Shown: in pieces, positions 51,374 through 59,980 of the stretch
Layout: each line of letters begins with the position of its first letter
Numbering within the stretch: position 1 is the first letter of the stretch
Source of the DNA: Sphingomonas sp.
Lineage (GTDB): Bacteria > Pseudomonadota > Alphaproteobacteria > Sphingomonadales > Sphingomonadaceae
Assembly (NCBI RefSeq): GCF_019635515.1
Contig: NZ_JAHBZI010000001.1
Location: 1,178,001 to 1,242,000, forward strand
Direction: 5' to 3'
Length of the DNA: 64,000 nucleotides
The notes under the pieces: model-generated
Databases searched by the model: none
Told to the model about the DNA's origin: nothing
Seen by the model: the letters and a program-made list of their open reading frames with translations, nothing else
Translations under genes and position numbers: made by a program

Positions 51374-51910
51374 CTATTTCACCCGCTCGACATCCTCGAA
51401 GCCCAGTTCCAGCGGCGTCGCGCGGCCGAAGATCGAGATCGAGACCTTGACGCGGCTCTTGTCGAAATCGAGCTCCTCGACCACGCCCGAGAAGGTCGCG
51501 AAATTGCCGCTGGTGACCTTGACGGTGTCGCCAATGTCGTAGTCGACGCTGACGCGCGCCTTGGGGGCGGCAGCGGCCTCCTCCTTGGTGTTGAGGATGC
51601 GCGCGGCCTCGGCCTCGCTGATCGCCTGGGGCTTGCCCATGCTGCCGAGGAAGCCGGTCACCTTGGGCGTGTTCTTCACCAAGTGATAGACGTCGTCGTT
51701 CATGTCGAGCTTGGCCAGCACATAGCCGGGGAAGAATTTGCGCTCGGACTGGATCTTCTTGCCGCGGCGCACTTCGGTGACGGTCTCGGTCGGCACTTCC
51801 ACCGATTCGACGAAACGGTCGAGCCCCATGCGGGTGGCGTCGGCCATGATCTGGTCGCGGACCTTGCCCTCGAAGCCCGAATAAGCGTGGATGATGTACC
51901 AGCGCGACAT
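51374..51910 (-). CDS. nusG: Transcription termination/antitermination factor NusG
   Basis: 178-residue protein with the NGN domain (RWYIIHAYSGFEGKVRDQI, SERKFFPGYVLAKLDMND, NTPKVTGFLG) and C-terminal KOW domain (DYDIGDTVKVTSGNFATFSG, ELDFDKSRVKVSISIFGRAT). It links RNA polymerase with Rho or ribosomes. The ATG at 51910 starts the conserved SRWYIIHAYSG. It lies 17 bp after secE and ends at a strong terminator, without running into rplK. Confidence 0.98.
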   Translation of the reverse strand: MSRWYIIHAYSGFEGKVRDQIMADATRMGLDRFVESVEVPTETVTEVRRGKKIQSERKFFPGYVLAKLDMNDDVYHLVKNTPKVTGFLGSMGKPQAISEAEAARILNTKEEAAAAPKARVSVDYDIGDTVKVTSGNFATFSGVVEELDFDKSRVKVSISIFGRATPLELGFEDVERVK

Positions 51911-51927
51911 GTGAATTCCCTTGCGGC

Positions 51928-52125
51928 TTACTGGGCGAGGCTGAGCAGGAAGCGGACGATCACGTCGAAGATCGAATCGATCGCCATGAAGAATAGGCCG
52001 AGCAGGGTGGTCATGATGATCACCATCACGCCGGTCATGATCGTCTCGCGGCGGGTGGGCCACACGACCTTCTTGGTCTCGGTCTGGACCTGCTTGACGA
52101 ATTCGATGGGACTGGTTCGCGCCAC
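51928..52125 (-). CDS. secE: Preprotein translocase subunit SecE
   Basis: 65-residue single-span membrane protein, typical of the short alphaproteobacterial form. FVKQVQTETKKVVWPTRRET, then the helix IMTTLLGLFFMAIDSIFDVI. It stabilises SecY in the translocon. First gene of the secE-nusG operon; no tRNA-Trp gene precedes it in the window. Confidence 0.97.
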   Translation of the reverse strand: MARTSPIEFVKQVQTETKKVVWPTRRETIMTGVMVIIMTTLLGLFFMAIDSIFDVIVRFLLSLAQ

Positions 52126-52234
52126 TGTTCGGTCTCACTTCACAAAATCGGGTCCGCCGCGAGGCATGGGTCCGCCGCCGCTTCCTCTCTGGAGGAACCG
52201 GCGCATACCCATCACGCTATCGGATTGGGGCGGA

Positions 52235-52263
52235 TATCTAGCGATGCTTCGTCGACGGCGCAA
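52235..52263 (-). promoter_or_regulatory. Candidate promoter of secE-nusG
   Basis: On the minus strand TTGCGC (52263-52258), a 17-bp spacer and TAGATA (52240-52235), about 110 bp before secE. The -35 match is only partial. Confidence 0.45.
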
Positions 52264-52289
52264 CCCGTGACTGGAAGCGAAGCGGGCAA

Positions 52290-52322
52290 ATAAAAAGGCG
52301 CCCCGGCCGAAGCAGGGACGCC
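52290..52322 (-). terminator. Rho-independent terminator of the small exported-protein gene
   Basis: On the minus strand GGCGTCCC pairs with GGGGCGCC (one G-U) and is followed by TTTTTA. It lies 31 bp after the stop at 52353. Confidence 0.75.
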
Positions 52323-52352
52323 CAGTCATTGGCTAAACTTGCCGAACGCCGA

Positions 52353-52595
52353 CTACGGGCTGTCGGGCTTGTCGTCGAAGATGTTGATCGCGCCGGTCAC
52401 TTCGAGCACGGCGACAACGCCGAGGATACCGAGGACAATGAACAGCGGCGAGGCAACGATGTCGTTGCTCTTCTTCGCGGCCGTGGTGGCGCGAGCCTTG
52501 CTCAGGCTGAGCGACGAAGCCGCACCGGCCTGGGCCGCAGTGGCCGAGAAGACCAGCGCAGTCGCAGCGGCAGCCGCTGCAAATTTCTTGAACAC
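52353..52595 (-). CDS. Small exported single-span protein
   Basis: 80 residues: N-terminal signal-like helix (FKKFAAAAAATALVFSATAA) with an AQA cleavage site, a short Ser/Lys linker, a second helix (SPLFIVLGILGVVAVLEVTG) and an acidic tail. The GTG at 52595 has GGAGG 8 bases upstream, which decides the start. The layout is common among sphingomonad small envelope proteins, but no function is known to me. Single gene with its own terminator. Confidence 0.75.
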   Translation of the reverse strand: MFKKFAAAAAATALVFSATAAQAGAASSLSLSKARATTAAKKSNDIVASPLFIVLGILGVVAVLEVTGAINIFDDKPDSP

Positions 52596-52697
52596 GATAA
52601 ACCTCCCTATCGATAAGTGGCGACCGACCGAAACCGGCTGCTCACAGCGAGTGTTAACAGGATTCGCCCGTTGGCTCAACCCGGTACGGAAATAAAG

Positions 52698-53270
52698 TTA
52701 AATCAAAGCTACGGCGGCAAAACCTCCGACAAGCAAAATAAGAAACGCCCATGCGAACAAGTTGAGGCGTTCCTCGATGAATTTCTGCACGGGCGCGCCG
52801 AAACGCTTCAGCAGCGCCGCAATGATGAAGAAGCGGGCGCCCCGCGTGATCGTCGCGAGAATCACGAACCAGGCGAACGGAAAATGCGACAGCCCGCTGG
52901 CGATGGTCACCAGCTTGAACGGGATCGGGGTGAGGCCCTTCACGAGGATCAGCGCGGTTCCATATTTATTATAGGCGGCGGTGAAGTCCGCGAACGCGTT
53001 ATGGCGGAAGAATTCGAGGATCTGTTGCGCCACCTCGGTGAGAAAATAGCCGATCGCATAGCCGAACATGCCGCCGATCACCGACGCCGCGGTGCAGATC
53101 GCCGCGATCCGATATGCCTGATCGCGGCGCGCGAGGATCATCGGCACCATCATCACGTCGGGCGGGACGGGAAAGAAGCTGCTCTCCGCGAACGACACCG
53201 CCGCCAGCGCGCGATTGGCGTGGCGATGGTGCGCCATGCGCAACACCCAGTCATACATTGCGCGGAACAT
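52698..53270 (-). CDS. YqaA/DedA-type (VTT domain) membrane protein
   Basis: 190 residues, about five membrane segments. The family features are AESSFFPVPPDVMMVPMILA, GGMFGYAIGYFL and GLTPIPFKLVTIASGLSHF. It is an inner-membrane protein of the VTT superfamily, whose relatives are linked to lipid flipping and envelope integrity. Starts at 53270 (MFRAMYDWVL) or 53258 are possible; neither has a clear ribosome-binding site. A strong AGGAGG lies about 60 bp upstream before an out-of-frame ATG. Confidence 0.85.
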   Translation of the reverse strand: MFRAMYDWVLRMAHHRHANRALAAVSFAESSFFPVPPDVMMVPMILARRDQAYRIAAICTAASVIGGMFGYAIGYFLTEVAQQILEFFRHNAFADFTAAYNKYGTALILVKGLTPIPFKLVTIASGLSHFPFAWFVILATITRGARFFIIAALLKRFGAPVQKFIEERLNLFAWAFLILLVGGFAAVALI

Positions 53271-53492
53271 ATGGCGGGGGTCCGTATCCTCGGGAGATGA
53301 CAGGCCATCGTGTATGACATTCGAACCTCCTTCTGGGAAGAAGCGAAGACATCGCGGGCCGGTTGCTGAGCTCAAGGCTCGTCGGGGCACTGCCTTCTGT
53401 CCGCGCGGATGTCGAGCGCTGAAATGCTGAACAGGCAAAATTTCGTCACGTTCGGCGCCACGCTGCCTGTGCTACGGAATCGGGTTGCCCCG

Positions 53493-54569
53493 TCAGCGCG
53501 AACCCTTCGCGCGCGCCCTTCCGTCGAGGTGATTCCTGCGGAGGAACTCGCTGAGCAGATCGGCGACCGCCGCATTGTTCATATCTGCAAAGGGAATGTG
53601 CGTGTTTCCCCGGAGTCCTCGCTCCGGCAGGTGCAGGATCTCCGCCTTGCCGCCATGTGCGTTGACAATGTCCACCCATTGCCGCGCTAGCGCATAAGCG
53701 CTTTTCCAGAACGGCGATTGATCGATATTGTCGCCCCACACGAGCTGGATCGGAATTCGGGTCAACTTGCGGAATTCCTCTGCGGAGACATAGACGGGCC
53801 CGAATCTTCCAGGTGCGATCTGCGGCCCTTCGCCTTCGGGAAAGACGAAGCCAGGTGTTTCATACGCGACGATCGCAGCGACATTAGGACTGCGTAGCGC
53901 CGTCAGCATCGCGCGCAGGCCGCCCGCTGAATTGGTGACGAGCACCGCATTGCCGACCCGCTTTAGCGCCGCCGCGGCAGCCTCGGCTTCGAGCTGAGCA
54001 TTGGCGACGGTGTCAAACTCGTCATAGCGGGCGCGGGCTGCCTGGTTCCATGCCTCGGCGTCCGTCGTGGGGAATTGCACACCTGGAAACCAGGTTTGGA
54101 AGCTTGGCCCCAGGCGCCAGCCGACAAAGCTCTGCGCATCGCGTCCGGGCAGCGGCGTATAGGTATAGCTTTCGCAGCCATAATTGGCGCGCCCGACTCG
54201 CGGGCCATCCCAGATATAGATTGGAAAGCCGCGGCGCAGGAATATGCTCTGAAAGCCCTCGCCGCCATCCCATCGCCGTTGCCACACCGCAGCCGTGGAA
54301 CTGTGCCACAGGAAAAGCGCCGTGGCGCGCGGGCCCGCCGGAATCTGATATTCCACATGGCCGTGATCGCACGAGGTGGAATCTGGGCCTTTTCCGAGCA
54401 TGTTGCCACCGGCCTCGAACGCACCCTGCCGAATGATCGACAGCGGAGGATCGGCCCGGCTCTCCTGCGCGTGGGCGCTCCCGGGCAGCGAAACCGAAGA
54501 AATCAGGGCCAGAAGCGCCATCAGCGAGACGCTGCCCAATCCAGGCCACACGCGTTTTAGGCTACCCAT
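53493..54569 (-). CDS. Exported alpha/beta-hydrolase (esterase-like)
   Basis: 358-residue exported hydrolase. Signal peptide to AHA (about residue 34). The fold shows ATALFLWHSSTA, GFPIYIWDGPRVGRANYG, a nucleophile elbow TNSAGGLRAML (Ser in NSAGG), LVWGDNID (likely acid Asp) and a C-terminal GNTHIPFADMNN (likely His). It resembles exported esterases of unknown substrate. The ATG at 54569 is preceded by AGAGGGCAT. Its promoter region is the AT-rich segment it shares with the catabolic cluster, so it may belong to that pathway. Confidence 0.8.
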   Translation of the reverse strand: MGSLKRVWPGLGSVSLMALLALISSVSLPGSAHAQESRADPPLSIIRQGAFEAGGNMLGKGPDSTSCDHGHVEYQIPAGPRATALFLWHSSTAAVWQRRWDGGEGFQSIFLRRGFPIYIWDGPRVGRANYGCESYTYTPLPGRDAQSFVGWRLGPSFQTWFPGVQFPTTDAEAWNQAARARYDEFDTVANAQLEAEAAAAALKRVGNAVLVTNSAGGLRAMLTALRSPNVAAIVAYETPGFVFPEGEGPQIAPGRFGPVYVSAEEFRKLTRIPIQLVWGDNIDQSPFWKSAYALARQWVDIVNAHGGKAEILHLPERGLRGNTHIPFADMNNAAVADLLSEFLRRNHLDGRARAKGSR

Positions 54570-54589
54570 ATGCCCTCTAGCTTTATCGA

Positions 54590-54838
54590 GTTTACATTCT
54601 ATATCGAGGCTGCAGTCGTGATGTTTTACTTATCAAGTATCCATAATTATATTGTAATATTGATAATAAAATTGCCATAAAATATGGAAATATTTATTGA
54701 AAATAATGCGCATATTTAATTATAAGATATTGCGGCAATCTGGCAAAAATTAGTAGTATACGGTGCGCGAATTTTAGATTGCTGATACACGAATTGACAA
54801 TTCTATTGCCGGATTCCTAATTGCTCTCGATCCGTGGA
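54590..54838. other. AT-rich divergent regulatory region
   Basis: About 250 bp that are mostly A/T, with runs such as AATTATATTGTAATATTGATAA, in a genome that is otherwise strongly G+C-rich. No gene is supported. It lies between the divergent hydrolase (minus) and the first gene of the catabolic cluster (plus). Confidence 0.8.
54794..54822 (+). promoter_or_regulatory. Candidate promoter of the catabolic cluster
   Basis: TTGACA (54794-54799), a 17-bp spacer and CTAATT (54817-54822). The -35 is perfect, the -10 partial. It lies about 40 bp before the GTG of the first gene. Confidence 0.4.
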
Positions 54839-54862
54839 AACGGAACGACGAGAGGAGCCAGT

Positions 54863-55345
54863 GTGTCCCCTGCCGAGAAGCGCGACGTGATCGCCGACCT
54901 GCATCACAAGCTCGTGGCATATTGGCATGATGTCGATTTCAACTGGGGCCGCAACGCCGCGGAATATTACACCGAGGACGCGATCTTCGAGATCAGGAAC
55001 GGCAGCAATCCCTACCACGGCCGGGCTGAAATCAGGGCGTTCTATACGTATCGTCATGACCGTGGCCCGCGTGTCGTGGTCCACGCGATCAGCAATTTCC
55101 TGTGCGACTTTGAAGACGATGCGCGCGTGCGATCGTCGTGGATCTGCATGATCTACGCCCATGACGGCGAACCGCCCCAGGTCAGCGCGCCACCGATCGC
55201 GATATCGCGGGTGGATGATATCCTGGTTCTTCAGGACGACGATTGGCTGATAGAGCGCCGCACGTGGAACCCGCTGTTCCGCGGGGGTGTGAAAAGCACG
55301 CACGCGTCCGCCGAGGACATCGCCAAGCGGCTCGGTACTGCCTGA
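54863..55345 (+). CDS. NTF2/SnoaL-like protein A
   Basis: 160-residue NTF2-like fold protein (SnoaL_4 type). LHHKLVAYWHDVDFNWGRNA, AEYYTEDAIFEIRNGSNPYH and GRAEIRAFYTYRHDRG give a close match to the protein encoded at 59981 on the other strand. Such proteins act as small-ring isomerases, dehydratases or hydroxylating-dioxygenase-like partners in catabolic loci. The GTG at 54863 has GAGGAG upstream. The TGA shares its A with the ATG of the monooxygenase gene, so the two are coupled. Confidence 0.85.
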   Translation: MSPAEKRDVIADLHHKLVAYWHDVDFNWGRNAAEYYTEDAIFEIRNGSNPYHGRAEIRAFYTYRHDRGPRVVVHAISNFLCDFEDDARVRSSWICMIYAHDGEPPQVSAPPIAISRVDDILVLQDDDWLIERRTWNPLFRGGVKSTHASAEDIAKRLGTA

Positions 55346-57261
55346 TGTCGCTTCAGCTTTCGAAGGCCGTCGCTAGCAAATTGTCCCCCGATTTCATCCG
55401 GCGCGCGGTTGAGGACTGCAACCTGAATGCGCTGCGGCTCGCGCTGTTTCAAGTGACGGATGATCCGACCTTCGCGGCGTTCGGAGTCGATCAGGCGCCG
55501 ATGAACGGTGGCGCCTCTTTAGCGACAGTCGTTCGCGCGAGCGATCGCCAAACGCTCATCGATCTTGCCGTCGAGTATCTCGGCCAGCCACTCGTGACGC
55601 CGACGGCGCCCCGGCCCGAAGCGGTCAGGCCGCTCATCGAGCAGTTTGTCGGCAGACCGGTGAACGACGACGAGTTCGCGCTCAGTTCGGAGCAGCTCGC
55701 CTTCGGCAGCGCCATCGAAGATTTCGCGCGCCGCGCCCCAGCCGTCCGCGCGGCGATGCCCGACGACTTTCATGTCCTGGTCGTCGGCGCGGGCTTCGGA
55801 GGCATAGCGAGCGCGATCTATCTGAAGCAGCTCGGTATTCCGTTCACCATCGTCGATCGTCAGCAACGGATTGGGGGAACCTGGCAAGCCAATCAATATC
55901 CGGATGTCCGCGTGGATATCCCCAACCGCTTCTACCAATACACGTTCGAGCAGACCTATCCCTGGACTCACCGCTTCGCGCCGGGAGCGGAGGTGCGCGA
56001 CTATATCGAGCACGTGGCGAGCAAGTTCGGCGTTGCCGATCGCCTGCGCACCGGCGTCGAGGTCCGTCGTGCCGCGTGGGATGAGATGGCCAACCGTTGG
56101 GACGTTGAATTCATCGAGAACGGCACGCCTCGCACGATGCGGGTGAATGCCATCATCAGTGCGGCGGGCCTGTTCAACAAGCCGCTGATCCCCGACATTC
56201 CGGGACGGGACGATTTCCGGGGCCCGGCATTCCACACGACCGCCTGGCCCGCCGATCTGGACGTGGCCGGCAAGCGCGTCGCCGTGATCGGCACGGGCTC
56301 TACCGGATGCCAGCTTGTACCCAGGATCGCCGAGACCGCCGGAAAGGTGGTGGTATTCCAGCGCTCCCCGAACTGGGTCCAGCCGGCGGTCGGATATCAC
56401 GACCAGGTTCCGCAAGGCGAGCAATGGCTGCTCGAGACCGTCCCATATTACGCGAACTGGGTATGCTTCGGCTTCCATTGGCATTCGACTCAGGATCTGC
56501 CCGGCTTGCAGGAACTGGATCAGGAATGGGTCGCGCGGGGCGGCATCAATGAACGCAACGCGAAGCTGCGGGAATATCTGGTGGACACCATCCGGGAGCG
56601 GCTGGGCGGGGACGAGGCGTTGCTCGCCAAGTGCATCCCGGATCACGCACCCTGGACCCGCCGTATGGTCAAGGATAACGGCTGGTACGAAGCGTTGCTG
56701 CGACCCAATGTCGAGCTGGTGGCGTCTCGGGTGGCGCGGGTCGATCCAGACGCGGTCGTCGCGGACGACGGCACGCGACATCCGGCCGATATTCTGGTTC
56801 TGTCGACGGGCTTCGTTACCGAGGACTATCTCTGGCCGGTCGACTATGTCGGTCGCGGCGGGACCGCGATCTCCGCGGCGTGGGAGAAAGACGGCGCCCG
56901 GGCCTATCTGGGTCTCACCATGCCCGGTTTCCCCAATCTGTTCATGCTGTACGGGCCCAACAGCCAGCCCCGTTCGGGTTCGATGCCCAAATGGCTTGAA
57001 ATCTGGGGCAGATACGCCGCGGATGGCATCGCAACGATGCTGGAGCGGGACGCCAGAAGCGTCGAGGTGCGGCGAGAGACGTTCGATGACTATAATCGGG
57101 ATATCGACGCGGCGACCAAGACGTTGATCTGGACCAGCGCGGGCAAAAGTTCCTATTATGTGAACCGGTTCGGTCGGACGAGCGTCAATATGCCATGGCG
57201 CGCGGAGCGATATTATCGCCATGTCGGATCGTTCGCTCCCAACGACTATATTTTCGGCTGA
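55345..57261 (+). CDS. Baeyer-Villiger monooxygenase with N-terminal extension (4-hydroxyacetophenone monooxygenase-like)
   Basis: 638 residues. An N-terminal extension (about 1-140) precedes the FAD-binding motif VVGAGFGG (G148, G150, G153). The Baeyer-Villiger fingerprint FRGPAFHTTAWP lies near residue 291, directly before the NADPH motif VIGTGSTGCQ. Size and extension match 4-hydroxyacetophenone monooxygenases, which insert oxygen next to an aryl ketone to give an ester; the enzyme could also act on cyclic ketones. The start is fixed by the TGATG overlap with the NTF2-like gene. The stop is 3 bp before the lipocalin-like gene. The substrate cannot be read from sequence. Confidence 0.9.
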   Translation: MSLQLSKAVASKLSPDFIRRAVEDCNLNALRLALFQVTDDPTFAAFGVDQAPMNGGASLATVVRASDRQTLIDLAVEYLGQPLVTPTAPRPEAVRPLIEQFVGRPVNDDEFALSSEQLAFGSAIEDFARRAPAVRAAMPDDFHVLVVGAGFGGIASAIYLKQLGIPFTIVDRQQRIGGTWQANQYPDVRVDIPNRFYQYTFEQTYPWTHRFAPGAEVRDYIEHVASKFGVADRLRTGVEVRRAAWDEMANRWDVEFIENGTPRTMRVNAIISAAGLFNKPLIPDIPGRDDFRGPAFHTTAWPADLDVAGKRVAVIGTGSTGCQLVPRIAETAGKVVVFQRSPNWVQPAVGYHDQVPQGEQWLLETVPYYANWVCFGFHWHSTQDLPGLQELDQEWVARGGINERNAKLREYLVDTIRERLGGDEALLAKCIPDHAPWTRRMVKDNGWYEALLRPNVELVASRVARVDPDAVVADDGTRHPADILVLSTGFVTEDYLWPVDYVGRGGTAISAAWEKDGARAYLGLTMPGFPNLFMLYGPNSQPRSGSMPKWLEIWGRYAADGIATMLERDARSVEVRRETFDDYNRDIDAATKTLIWTSAGKSSYYVNRFGRTSVNMPWRAERYYRHVGSFAPNDYIFG

Positions 57262-57264
57262 AGC

Positions 57265-57747
57265 ATGTCTGCATGCGCGCCTCCCCAACGATGGTCAGCC
57301 AGCTCGGGGGCCCCGCTGTGCGTGGCCGACATCCTGGGTTGTTGGAGGCTGGTCTGTGCGTTCGAGGATCGTGCGGGGGTGATACGGCCCAACCCGCTCT
57401 ACGGCGAGAATCCGAACGGCTTTCTGCATTATCTGGCCGGTGGCCGCGTGGCGGTAACGATTCCGCTTGGTGAGCGGCGCCTCATGTCGAGTGGAGATCG
57501 CCGTAGCGCGACTTTGCACGAACTCGCCGAATCAGCGCGCACCTTCGATGCCTATGCCGGCCGGTTCACGCTTACTGGCCCGGATCGCATCGTCCATCAC
57601 GTGGAGGTTTCGACCTATCAGAATCACGTCGGCACCGACCTGGTGCGCAACATAGAATGCCGGGGCGAAATGCTCAGGCTGAGGGTGCCGCCCGTCGATG
57701 AAGGCGGTGTCGCGATTGCGCGCTGGCTCGATTGGGAGCGCGTTTAG
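57265..57747 (+). CDS. Lipocalin-like domain protein
   Basis: 160 residues. VADILGCWRLV, NPLYGENPNGFLHYLAGGRV and AYAGRFTLTGPDRIVHHVEV fit the lipocalin-like (Lipocalin_5) domain. It has no signal peptide, so it is probably cytoplasmic and may bind or process a hydrophobic intermediate. It starts at 57265, 3 bp after the monooxygenase stop. A shorter start at an internal GTG (57319, before VADILG) is possible. Third gene of the coupled set. Confidence 0.75.
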   Translation: MSACAPPQRWSASSGAPLCVADILGCWRLVCAFEDRAGVIRPNPLYGENPNGFLHYLAGGRVAVTIPLGERRLMSSGDRRSATLHELAESARTFDAYAGRFTLTGPDRIVHHVEVSTYQNHVGTDLVRNIECRGEMLRLRVPPVDEGGVAIARWLDWERV

Positions 57748-57773
57748 TCCAACAATCACATGGGATGAACATC

Positions 57774-58160
57774 ATGAAGGGTGAAAAATTCGATCGCGGC
57801 TTGGCCTTGCGCAAGCAGGTTCTTGGAGCGGATTTCGTCGAAAGGTCCATGGCGGGCGCCGACGATTTCTCGATGCCGATGCAGGAGTTGTCGACCGAAT
57901 ATTGCTGGGGACATGTCTGGACGCGAGAGGGGCTCACCCTTCAACAACGCAGCCTGCTGAACCTCGGGATGATCAGCGCGCTGAACCGCCCGCACGAACT
58001 GAAGCTTCACGTCAAGGCGGCGCTCAACAACGGGCTGACGCGCGCCGAGATCCGTGAGGCATTGCTGCAGGTGGCGATCTATTGCGGCGTGCCGGCTGGA
58101 ATCGATTCCACGCGCATCGCCCGGGAAGCCTTTGCCGAGCTGGATGCGGCCAAGGGGTAA
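57774..58160 (+). CDS. Carboxymuconolactone decarboxylase-like protein (PcaC type)
   Basis: 128 residues. DFSMPMQELSTEYCWGHVWT, LTLQQRSLLNLGMISALNRP, LKLHVKAALNNGLTRAEIRE and AIYCGVPAGIDS match the gamma-carboxymuconolactone decarboxylase pattern. No CxxC motif, so it is not an AhpD peroxidase. In catabolic loci such proteins process lactones or act on ring-fission products. The ATG at 57774 has GGGA 8 bp upstream; the in-frame ATG at 57765 is also possible. It ends 9 bp before a large palindrome. Confidence 0.88.
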   Translation: MKGEKFDRGLALRKQVLGADFVERSMAGADDFSMPMQELSTEYCWGHVWTREGLTLQQRSLLNLGMISALNRPHELKLHVKAALNNGLTRAEIREALLQVAIYCGVPAGIDSTRIAREAFAELDAAKG

Positions 58161-58169
58161 GGTTCCGCC

Positions 58170-58213
58170 GCAGCGTTTGTACCCCGGCGGGGCCGCCGGG
58201 GTACAAACGCTGC
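58170..58213. repeat. Perfect 44-bp palindrome (21-bp arms, 2-nt loop)
   Basis: 58170-58190 and 58193-58213 are exact reverse complements. It lies in the 105-bp gap between the decarboxylase-like gene and lysR. There is no T tract after it, so a simple terminator is not the only reading; it could be an operator or an extrusion-prone site. Confidence 0.85.
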
Positions 58214-58265
58214 CGTTGATGTGCGATGCTTCTGCGCAGCGATAATAACGATTTGGGTACGTAGC

Positions 58266-59210
58266 GTGGAACTCGTTCAACTCCGCATGGTCAAGCTCAT
58301 TCTGGAGACCGGAAGCCTCTATCAGACCGCACTGCGTCTGAATTGTGCGCAGTCGGTCGTCAGCCGGCAACTCGCCTCGCTGGAATATGAATGCGGCGGA
58401 CGGCTGTTCCATCGCAATGCGCGCGGGGTTCGGCTTACGGAGCTTGGCGAGCAACTGATGCCGCATGTCGAGACCATTATCGAGGCTGCGCAGGAGATGA
58501 TCGGCAGCGGAAAGCGGCAGGTCATCGAGCCCGACGAGGAGGTCAAGATCGCGGTTGGGCCGCAGATTGCGAGCTATCTGTCGGGTCCGCTCGTGAGCGA
58601 GATGAAGCGGATCCACCCGAATATCCGCCTGACCATCGGGGATGCGGTCAGCGACAATATACGCACCGACCTAAAGGAAGGGCGGACGGACCTCGCCATC
58701 TTCATGCGCAGCGGCCGGGCGCTGGGCCATGACGACCGCGAGATCGGTTCGGGGGACACCTATCTGGTAGGCTTGCCGACCAGCGAGGCGACGGCGCGCG
58801 ACACGATACCCTTTTCCAGCCTCGCCGGACTGCCGCTGCTCCTGCCGTCGCAACATACCGAATGGCGGCGCTCGCTCGACGCGACCGCGGCGCGCAAGCG
58901 CGTCAATCTAACTGTCGTGGCCGAGGCGAATACGCCGGGCAGCAGGGCGGCGATGGTGCAGGACGGTGTCGGCTATCTGATCCTTCCGATGCTGGCCGGA
59001 AATGCCGCCGCCCGGCTCGGCTGGATCGCGGGCGACGTGCATGCAGAGCGCTTGCGGGCCTCGAGGATCGTAGAACCGGCTATCCCGATCAAGCTGGTTG
59101 TGAGCATCGGCAGCAACCGCCGCCGCGCGGTGGATCTGGTCGCGGACGTGGTCGACCGGATGCTGCGGGAACTTATCAAGGATCCGGCGGTGGCCGATCA
59201 GGGGCAGTAA
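58266..59210 (+). CDS. LysR-family transcriptional regulator
   Basis: 314 residues. N-terminal winged helix (LVQLRMVKLILETGSLYQTA, CAQSVVSRQLASLEYECGGR, LFHRNARGVRLTELGEQLMP) and a C-terminal co-inducer domain (about 95-300, with VKIAVGPQIASYLSGPL). The GTG at 58266 begins the conserved ELVQLRM. It sits in the middle of the catabolic cluster on the plus strand and probably controls it in response to an intermediate. The 44-bp palindrome just upstream could be its own control site. Confidence 0.92.
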   Translation: MELVQLRMVKLILETGSLYQTALRLNCAQSVVSRQLASLEYECGGRLFHRNARGVRLTELGEQLMPHVETIIEAAQEMIGSGKRQVIEPDEEVKIAVGPQIASYLSGPLVSEMKRIHPNIRLTIGDAVSDNIRTDLKEGRTDLAIFMRSGRALGHDDREIGSGDTYLVGLPTSEATARDTIPFSSLAGLPLLLPSQHTEWRRSLDATAARKRVNLTVVAEANTPGSRAAMVQDGVGYLILPMLAGNAAARLGWIAGDVHAERLRASRIVEPAIPIKLVVSIGSNRRRAVDLVADVVDRMLRELIKDPAVADQGQ

Positions 59211-59267
59211 ACCCCCGTCGAGATCGAGCGGGTCGCCGGAACGCGAATGTGAACGAAGGAGCGGGAC

Positions 59268-59618
59268 TTGCAGAGACCGGTTGATCCGAACGACGAGGCG
59301 TTGCGCGCGGTAACGCCCGCTTTTTGCGACTATACCCAGCAATTGCTGTTCGAGGAGATTTGGGAACGGCCGGGGTTGTCGAAGCGCGATCGCAGCCTGA
59401 TCACGATCGCCGCGCTCGTCGCCATGTACCGGCCGGACGAACTGGGCGCACAGCTTGAGCGGGGACTGGATAATGGTCTGCGCCGTGAGGAAATCGCGGA
59501 GGCGATGACGCACCTCGCCTTCTATGCAGCCTGGCCCTCCGCCAATTCAGCTGTCTCGAAGCTGATGGAGGTGCTCGATGCGCGTGACCGTGCGAGCAGA
59601 GAGGGCTGGCCGGCATGA
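59268..59618 (+). CDS. Carboxymuconolactone decarboxylase-like protein 2
   Basis: 116 residues. QQLLFEEIWERPGLSKRDRS, LITIAALVAMYRPDELGAQL, ERGLDNGLRREEIAEAMTHL and AFYAAWPSANSAVSKL are typical of the family; no CxxC motif. The TTG at 59268 has GGAG about 10 bases upstream. Its stop overlaps the start of the next, similar gene (ATGA), and the two are about as similar as tandem duplicates, so they may form a hetero-oligomer. Confidence 0.88.
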   Translation: MQRPVDPNDEALRAVTPAFCDYTQQLLFEEIWERPGLSKRDRSLITIAALVAMYRPDELGAQLERGLDNGLRREEIAEAMTHLAFYAAWPSANSAVSKLMEVLDARDRASREGWPA

Positions 59619-59953
59619 AGCGTCCCTATGGGGGAAAGGGCGCGGAGCTCGCCAGGGTGGCGCCCGACTTCAACGCATATACCCAATCGATACTCTATGA
59701 AGATTTGTGGGAGCGTGGGGGGCTTTCCAGGCGCGACCGTTCGATGATCACGATCGCGGCGTTGATCGCCATGCACCGGCCTGATCAGATGATCGGACAC
59801 ATGCAGACCGGGCTGGAGAACGGCGTGACGCGGGAGGAGCTGGGCGAGATGATCGCGCATCTCGCTTTTTACACCTCATGGCCCAACGCCGGGGTCGCGG
59901 CGCGCAAGCTGCTCCGCCTCACGGAACAACTCGATGCCGGCGGCGGCGATTGA
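59615..59953 (+). CDS. Carboxymuconolactone decarboxylase-like protein 3
   Basis: 112 residues, closely similar to the preceding gene product: LYEDLWERGGLSRRDRSMIT, IAALIAMHRPDQMIGHMQTG, GLENGVTREELGEMIAHLAF. Same family without redox Cys. Coupled to the upstream gene by a 4-bp overlap. Converges with the NTF2-like gene at 59981. Confidence 0.88.
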   Translation: MKRPYGGKGAELARVAPDFNAYTQSILYEDLWERGGLSRRDRSMITIAALIAMHRPDQMIGHMQTGLENGVTREELGEMIAHLAFYTSWPNAGVAARKLLRLTEQLDAGGGD

Positions 59954-59980
59954 AGCATGCCGCCGCCGGTGTTCTGACGG

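Noticed and set aside
53271..53325. AGGAGG followed by an ATG (plus-strand 53316-53318 region) upstream of the YqaA-like gene, minus strand
   Set aside because: The reading frame differs from the YqaA frame and yields a short Cys/Arg-rich peptide; a leader peptide is possible but nothing else supports it.
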